Positions 60,901-64,000 of a stretch of DNA of 64,000 nucleotides are shown piece by piece. How positions within the stretch are numbered: position 1 is the first letter of the stretch; the number at the start of each line of letters is the position of its first letter. Source of the DNA: Streptomyces eurythermus (lineage in GTDB: Bacteria; Actinomycetota; Actinomycetes; Streptomycetales; Streptomycetaceae). The notes beneath the pieces are model-generated. The model ran no database searches. It was not told where the DNA came from and saw only the letters and a list, made by a program, of their open reading frames with translations. The stretch covers positions 62,001-126,000 of the forward strand of contig NZ_BMSK01000002.1 in the NCBI RefSeq assembly GCF_014649115.1, given 5' to 3'. The position numbers and the translations under genes are program-made.

Positions 60901-63900
60901 ACCCAACTGGCGGTCTGGAACGCGACCGACGCCGCCTACCCCGAGACCACCGTCCACGAACTGGTCCGGCAGGCCGCCGGGCGCCGGCCCGAGGCCGTGG
61001 CCCTGACGCACGAAGGCACCCGGATCACCTACGGACAGCTCCTCGCCAGGTCCGAGCGGCTCGCCAAGGTCCTCCTCGAACACGGCGTGGAACCGGGCGA
61101 ACTCGTCGCCCTGCTGCTCCCGCGCGGGCCACGGCAGATCGAAGCCGTCCTCGCCGTGCTGTTCGCGGGGGCCGCCTACCTGCCGGTCGACCCGGCGGGG
61201 CCGCAGGAGCGGGCGGCCTTCATCCTCGACGACTCCGGAACCCGGCTCGCGGTGACCCCCGACGGCGCCGGCGTCCCGGGGTTCGCGGGGGCCACCGTGG
61301 CGGTCGACGCCGAACCCGGCTCCGACCGCGACCTGCCCTCGGTGGCCGCCGACGCGCCCGCCTACTGCATCTACACCTCCGGCACCACCGGAAAGCCGAA
61401 GGGCGTGGTGATCACCCACCGGAACCTGGTGCGGCTCGTCACCAACGAGCGCCTCCCGTTCGCGTTCGGACCGGGCGACGTGTGGACGATGTTCCACTCC
61501 TACGCCTTCGACTTCTCGGTCTGGGAGATCTTCGGCGCACTCGTGCACGGCGGCAGGCTGGTGCTCGTGACCGAGGAACAGGCCCGCGACCCGGAGCAGT
61601 TCTGGGCGCTGCTGCAACGGGAAGGGGTCACCGTGCTCAACCAGACCCCGAGTGCGTTCGGCCGCCTCGTGGGCCGCGAACCGGCGACGCCCACGGGGCT
61701 CAACCGGCTGCGATACGTGATCTTCGGAGGCGAGGCCCTGCGCCCGGCGGTACTGGGGGACTGGCTGGAACGCCGTCCCCATGTGCGGCTGGTGAACATG
61801 TACGGCATCACCGAGACCACGGTGCACGCCAGCATCCACACCGTCACCCGGGCCGACGCCGACGCGGACGCCAGTGTCATCGGCCGGCCGATCCCCACCA
61901 CCCGGCTGCTGCTCCTGGACCGGCTGACCGGCCGCCGGCTGCTGCCGGTCGGCGCGGTCGGCGAGATCTACGTCGGCGGCGCCGGAGTCGCGGGCGGCTA
62001 CGCCGGCCGGCCCGAGCTGACGGCGCAGCGGTTCGTCGCGTCGCCGTTCGGTGACGGGAAGCTGTTCCGCAGCGGCGACCTGGCCCGGTACCGGCCGGAC
62101 GGAACACTGGAGTTCATCGGCCGGGCCGACGACCAGGTGCAGCTGCGCGGATACCGCGTCGAACCCGGCGAGGTGCGCGCCGCGCTGCTCGAACACCCGC
62201 GGGTCCACGACGCCGTGGTGCTGGCCGAGCCGGACCGCCTCGTCGGAGTGGTGGCCACCACCGCCCCGCTGACCCGGCGCGACCTCTACGACCACCTGCT
62301 CGCCAAGGTGCCCGGCTACATGATCCCGGGAGAGTTCCGCATCGTCCCGGAGATTCCGCTGACGACCAACGGCAAGGTGGACGAGGAAGCGCTGCGCCGC
62401 CGGCCGGGGACACCCCCGGCCGAACCGGGGGCCGGGGGACCGGCCACCACGGGGAGCGGCACGGCGGCGGTCCTCGGGCAGCTGTGGTCGGAACTGCTCG
62501 GTGTCCCCTCGGTGAAACCCGACGACTCGTTCTTCGCGCTGGGCGGGCATTCGATGAACGCGGTCGCGCTGATCGCACGGATCCAGCAGCACTTGGGTGT
62601 GAAACTGCCGATGCGTGCCCTGTTCGAACACCCCCGCCTGGATGCCCTGGCCGCGCTCGTCGACCGCGAGCTCGGCGACCGCCCGCCCGCCGTCACCCCG
62701 GACACGGCGACGGACGCCGGCCGGCTTCCGGCGGCCGGCCCGCTGCAGCGACAGCTCTGGCTCGCTGAGCAGGTCGACGAGCGCTCCCGCAACACCGTCC
62801 TGCTGTCCTGGAAGGCCGAGGGACCACTCGACCTGGCGGTGCTGAACCGCGCGCTCGCCGAGCTGGTCGCGGGGCACGAGATCCTGCGCACCGCGTTCGT
62901 GGCCGACGGCGGCGTGCTGCGCCAGGTCGTCCGGGAGCCGTGGCGGCCCCGCATCGAGCTGGTGTTCGTCGCCAACCCGGCCGAGCCGGACGAGGAACTG
63001 GCCCAATGGCTCGAAGACACCGCCGAGCAGCCCTTCGACCCGGAGTCCGGGCGGCTGCTGCGGTTCGCCGTGGCGGACCTCGGGGACGCGCACGCGCTGC
63101 TGGTGTGCGCACACCACCTCGTCATCGACGGGGAATCGGTCCCGACGCTGCTGTCGGAGCTCGACCGCTACTACCGTGCCGTCGCCGACGGAGTGCCCGC
63201 CCGGCCGCCGCGCACCCAGTACCGCGAGTTCACGGCAGCCGGCGAAGCGGCCCGTGGAGGCGAGCGGCACCGCCGTGACCTCGACTTCTGGAGTCAACGG
63301 CTCGACGGCGCCACGAGCACGGTCGAGTTCCCCGAGCCGCCGGCGACGCCCGAGCCGGACGGGGCGGTCACGGTGCCGTTGCCGGCCGGCCTGGGACAGC
63401 GGCTGCGGCACCTCCAGACCCGCCACTCGGTGTCCTGGTTCATGGTGGTGGGCGCGGCGCTCATGGTCGCCCTGCACCGCTGGACCGGCCAGCCGAATCT
63501 GACGGTGGGCGTCCCCGCCGTCCAGCCGGACCGGGGGGCCTTCCCGGATCTGCTCGGGCCCACCCTGAACACCGTCGTGCTGCGGTCCGACGTGACCGCG
63601 GACAGCTCGCTCGGCGACGTACTGGCCGCGCTGAGGACCGAGACGCTCGACGCCTTCGCCCACGGCGAGGCCCCCTTCGAGGACGTCCTGGAGCGGCTGG
63701 CCCCGGCGCGGCGGCCAGGGCGCTCGCCCTACACCGATGTCACGTTGAACATGAATCTGCGCGGCGACCGCAAGGCAGAACTGGGAGGAACGTATCTGCG
63801 GCCGGTCTTCCTCGACCGGCTCGGTACCCGGGAGGCCAAGACCGGCATCACCCTGACCGTGGCCGAAGAGGACGGCGATCTGACCGCCGTGCTGTCCTAC

Positions 63901-64000
63901 CAGGGGACGCGGGTCTCGGCGAAGCAGGCCGGGACGCTGGCCGCGGCGATCGGCGACGTGCTCGTCGGCCTGGCGGACGCCCCCGAGCGGAGCCTGGCCG
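57991..64000 (+). CDS. Large NRPS, C-T-C*-A(Thr)-T-C..., partial
   Basis: At least 2,003 residues, open at the window edge. C1 about 1-430 with HHLVFDG (near 130). T1 with SFFELGGHSLL (near 480), with no A domain before it. C2 about 550-960 where HHxxxDG reads HQAVADD (near 688), the catalytic His being Gln. A about 970-1470 with YTSGTTGKPKGV and AFDFSVWE. T2 with SFFALGGHSM (near 1515). C3 from about 1575 with HHLVIDG (near 1709). By hand alignment to GrsA the A-domain code reads D-F-W-N-I-G-M-V-H-K, the established threonine code. GTG start, with a GTGA context. C1-T1 must be loaded from elsewhere. Divergent from the PKS operon and 385 bp after the AsnB-like gene. Confidence 0.95.
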   Translation, partial: MSDPKQVPLSVGQEAIWVAWKRDPAAWTNIIPTPFEVTGSLDVARLRAAVGKIGELYPQLRGRVLATPGGLVLDRSGGPEIPVTETTTDLPRDEAVRRSWQRPFNLRRGPLARVELLRGTDYTVLVLAVHHLVFDGASILVLLEALRETYAGATPVVPDHGGLVRHAERSHALADGPEGESDREYWRKTLGGQDLDFRLPPSVDEPRYTVLEELIPADLAARLRSRAAEIGVSYTSVLLGGYFALLRRYGGGADVLSFVPYHGRSSASLRELVWDFVNPLPVLDRPTADDTYASLSRRVHGRVRDAVAHGDLPLPAIMRAAGLTGPEAGARTHQTVFQVWNAGLRDGVDVQDLSLCHGEHRASLRLLGMESSAGFLLATMVREDSAGTHVLWKDPTGAVGPTRVAELAHDYRSVLDAVAENPDAPLIDVRRDLKADPGPVERTRPGPSPERAGDESVTEMARLWAEVLGVRDIGPDDSFFELGGHSLLAEKLVLAVNKRYDAEAASIRTLFDHPRLHDFTAALAPAAAPEATDDLPAADPVPPETDRDAPRTAPAVLVRPASPHQQRMWFVDRFENGEIYPAAPTYHNLRLVLRLPEAPEPSRLDAAVAAVVRAHEALRTTFDHVDGQVVQRVHDTVPVRPRWLPAGTGPEALRAAVTAPFDLVEGPLLRVTVLPHEDGSAWLALTAHQAVADDHSLRLLARQLLGDTPEPSSFGAWYERTPEETRRADIEARAAVLSPPAEPLRLPERRRRDAVHVYEEATAGFAVPADTAVGTLAEGLGVAPLDVLLAAFTAVLGWYTGQTDLVLGLTHPGRHDADRHIVGPLSNLLPLRFGARPDVTFDRLATAVAAERAHAQRHEHAPFDELVRRIDPVKDMSRTALFDVLVTVLDDTGPQEETGLAGGYGKYDLHLVLRPEDGGHRGVLVFNGRYFDHDQIAALAEHFTTALRQLAQRPHTALGDLDPLTDDERHTQLAVWNATDAAYPETTVHELVRQAAGRRPEAVALTHEGTRITYGQLLARSERLAKVLLEHGVEPGELVALLLPRGPRQIEAVLAVLFAGAAYLPVDPAGPQERAAFILDDSGTRLAVTPDGAGVPGFAGATVAVDAEPGSDRDLPSVAADAPAYCIYTSGTTGKPKGVVITHRNLVRLVTNERLPFAFGPGDVWTMFHSYAFDFSVWEIFGALVHGGRLVLVTEEQARDPEQFWALLQREGVTVLNQTPSAFGRLVGREPATPTGLNRLRYVIFGGEALRPAVLGDWLERRPHVRLVNMYGITETTVHASIHTVTRADADADASVIGRPIPTTRLLLLDRLTGRRLLPVGAVGEIYVGGAGVAGGYAGRPELTAQRFVASPFGDGKLFRSGDLARYRPDGTLEFIGRADDQVQLRGYRVEPGEVRAALLEHPRVHDAVVLAEPDRLVGVVATTAPLTRRDLYDHLLAKVPGYMIPGEFRIVPEIPLTTNGKVDEEALRRRPGTPPAEPGAGGPATTGSGTAAVLGQLWSELLGVPSVKPDDSFFALGGHSMNAVALIARIQQHLGVKLPMRALFEHPRLDALAALVDRELGDRPPAVTPDTATDAGRLPAAGPLQRQLWLAEQVDERSRNTVLLSWKAEGPLDLAVLNRALAELVAGHEILRTAFVADGGVLRQVVREPWRPRIELVFVANPAEPDEELAQWLEDTAEQPFDPESGRLLRFAVADLGDAHALLVCAHHLVIDGESVPTLLSELDRYYRAVADGVPARPPRTQYREFTAAGEAARGGERHRRDLDFWSQRLDGATSTVEFPEPPATPEPDGAVTVPLPAGLGQRLRHLQTRHSVSWFMVVGAALMVALHRWTGQPNLTVGVPAVQPDRGAFPDLLGPTLNTVVLRSDVTADSSLGDVLAALRTETLDAFAHGEAPFEDVLERLAPARRPGRSPYTDVTLNMNLRGDRKAELGGTYLRPVFLDRLGTREAKTGITLTVAEEDGDLTAVLSYQGTRVSAKQAGTLAAAIGDVLVGLADAPERSLA

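Noticed and set aside
58663..63663. 1,666-codon minus-strand open frame opposite the large NRPS
   Set aside because: The plus strand encodes unmistakable C, A and T domains; the antisense frame is a high-GC artefact rich in Gly, Arg, Val and Asp with no recognisable domain.
57991..64000. Starter acyl-CoA ligase or MbtH gene as part of the NRPS cluster
   Set aside because: I looked for both in all frames around the NRPS and found neither within the window; they may lie beyond its right edge.

Overview
The window is high-GC actinomycete DNA, almost certainly Streptomyces: third codon positions are strongly G/C, GTG starts and ATGA/GTGA overlaps are common, and the families are typical of the genus (mycothiol-dependent isomerase-type protein, class F sortase, AA10 LPMO under a DasR-type site, terpene cyclase, modular NRPS/PKS). 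The mix of catabolic genes, regulators, decayed genes, IS remnants and biosynthetic genes suggests an accessory or arm region. I found no tRNA, rRNA or CRISPR array.

Layout. 1-5460: an AraC regulator (cut by the window edge), a phytanoyl-CoA dioxygenase-like protein, a mycothiol-type DinB protein, a DUF1772 membrane protein divergent from a TetR regulator with repeated palindromic operators between them, and an HD hydrolase translationally coupled to a GlxA-type regulator. 5639-9144: a sortase and a probable partner surface protein, an RTX-like calcium-binding protein, and an LPMO with a dre site. 9331-15022: a TetR regulator with two identical operators, divergent from a four-gene molybdo-flavoprotein operon (PaoABC type plus XdhC). 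15137-19006: a class V aminotransferase and an atypical cytochrome P450, divergent from an MFS exporter. 19419-28517: mostly orphan and decaying genes: a PhoA fragment, an M48-like protein whose HExxH is lost, a kinase with one nonsense codon, a 1,232-residue repeat protein, YdeI and DUF1697 proteins. 28600-29130: a shattered IS5-like transposase. 29471-31630: a terpene cyclase with a polyprenyl diphosphate synthase. 31985-35034: an MFS exporter and a secreted hydrolase, followed by two unrelated five-copy 17-bp tandem arrays. 35550-40451: a PaaX-type regulator divergent from an acyl-CoA catabolic operon (SDR, amidohydrolase, acyl-CoA ligase, MaoC hydratase). 41160-41345: an IS982-like transposase remnant.

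41579-64000 is the most interesting part: one side of a hybrid NRPS-PKS cluster. The minus-strand operon reads PKS (KS-AT-cMT-ACP-TE), acyl-CoA dehydrogenase, NRPS (C-A-T), MFS exporter, P450, with the last three genes overlapping. Divergently, across a 473-bp regulatory gap, lie an asparagine-synthetase-like protein whose catalytic Cys2 is Ser, and a large NRPS (C-T-C*-A-T-C, running off the window). The NRPS has one C domain with a broken HHxxxDG motif, an A domain whose ten-residue code I read as the threonine code, and a first carrier with no A domain beside it. The only thioesterase seen is on the PKS, so I infer that a peptide chain is built first, extended by one C-methylated malonate unit, released, and tailored by the P450, the dehydrogenase and the amide-forming ligase. 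I cannot match this gene set to a known product from memory.
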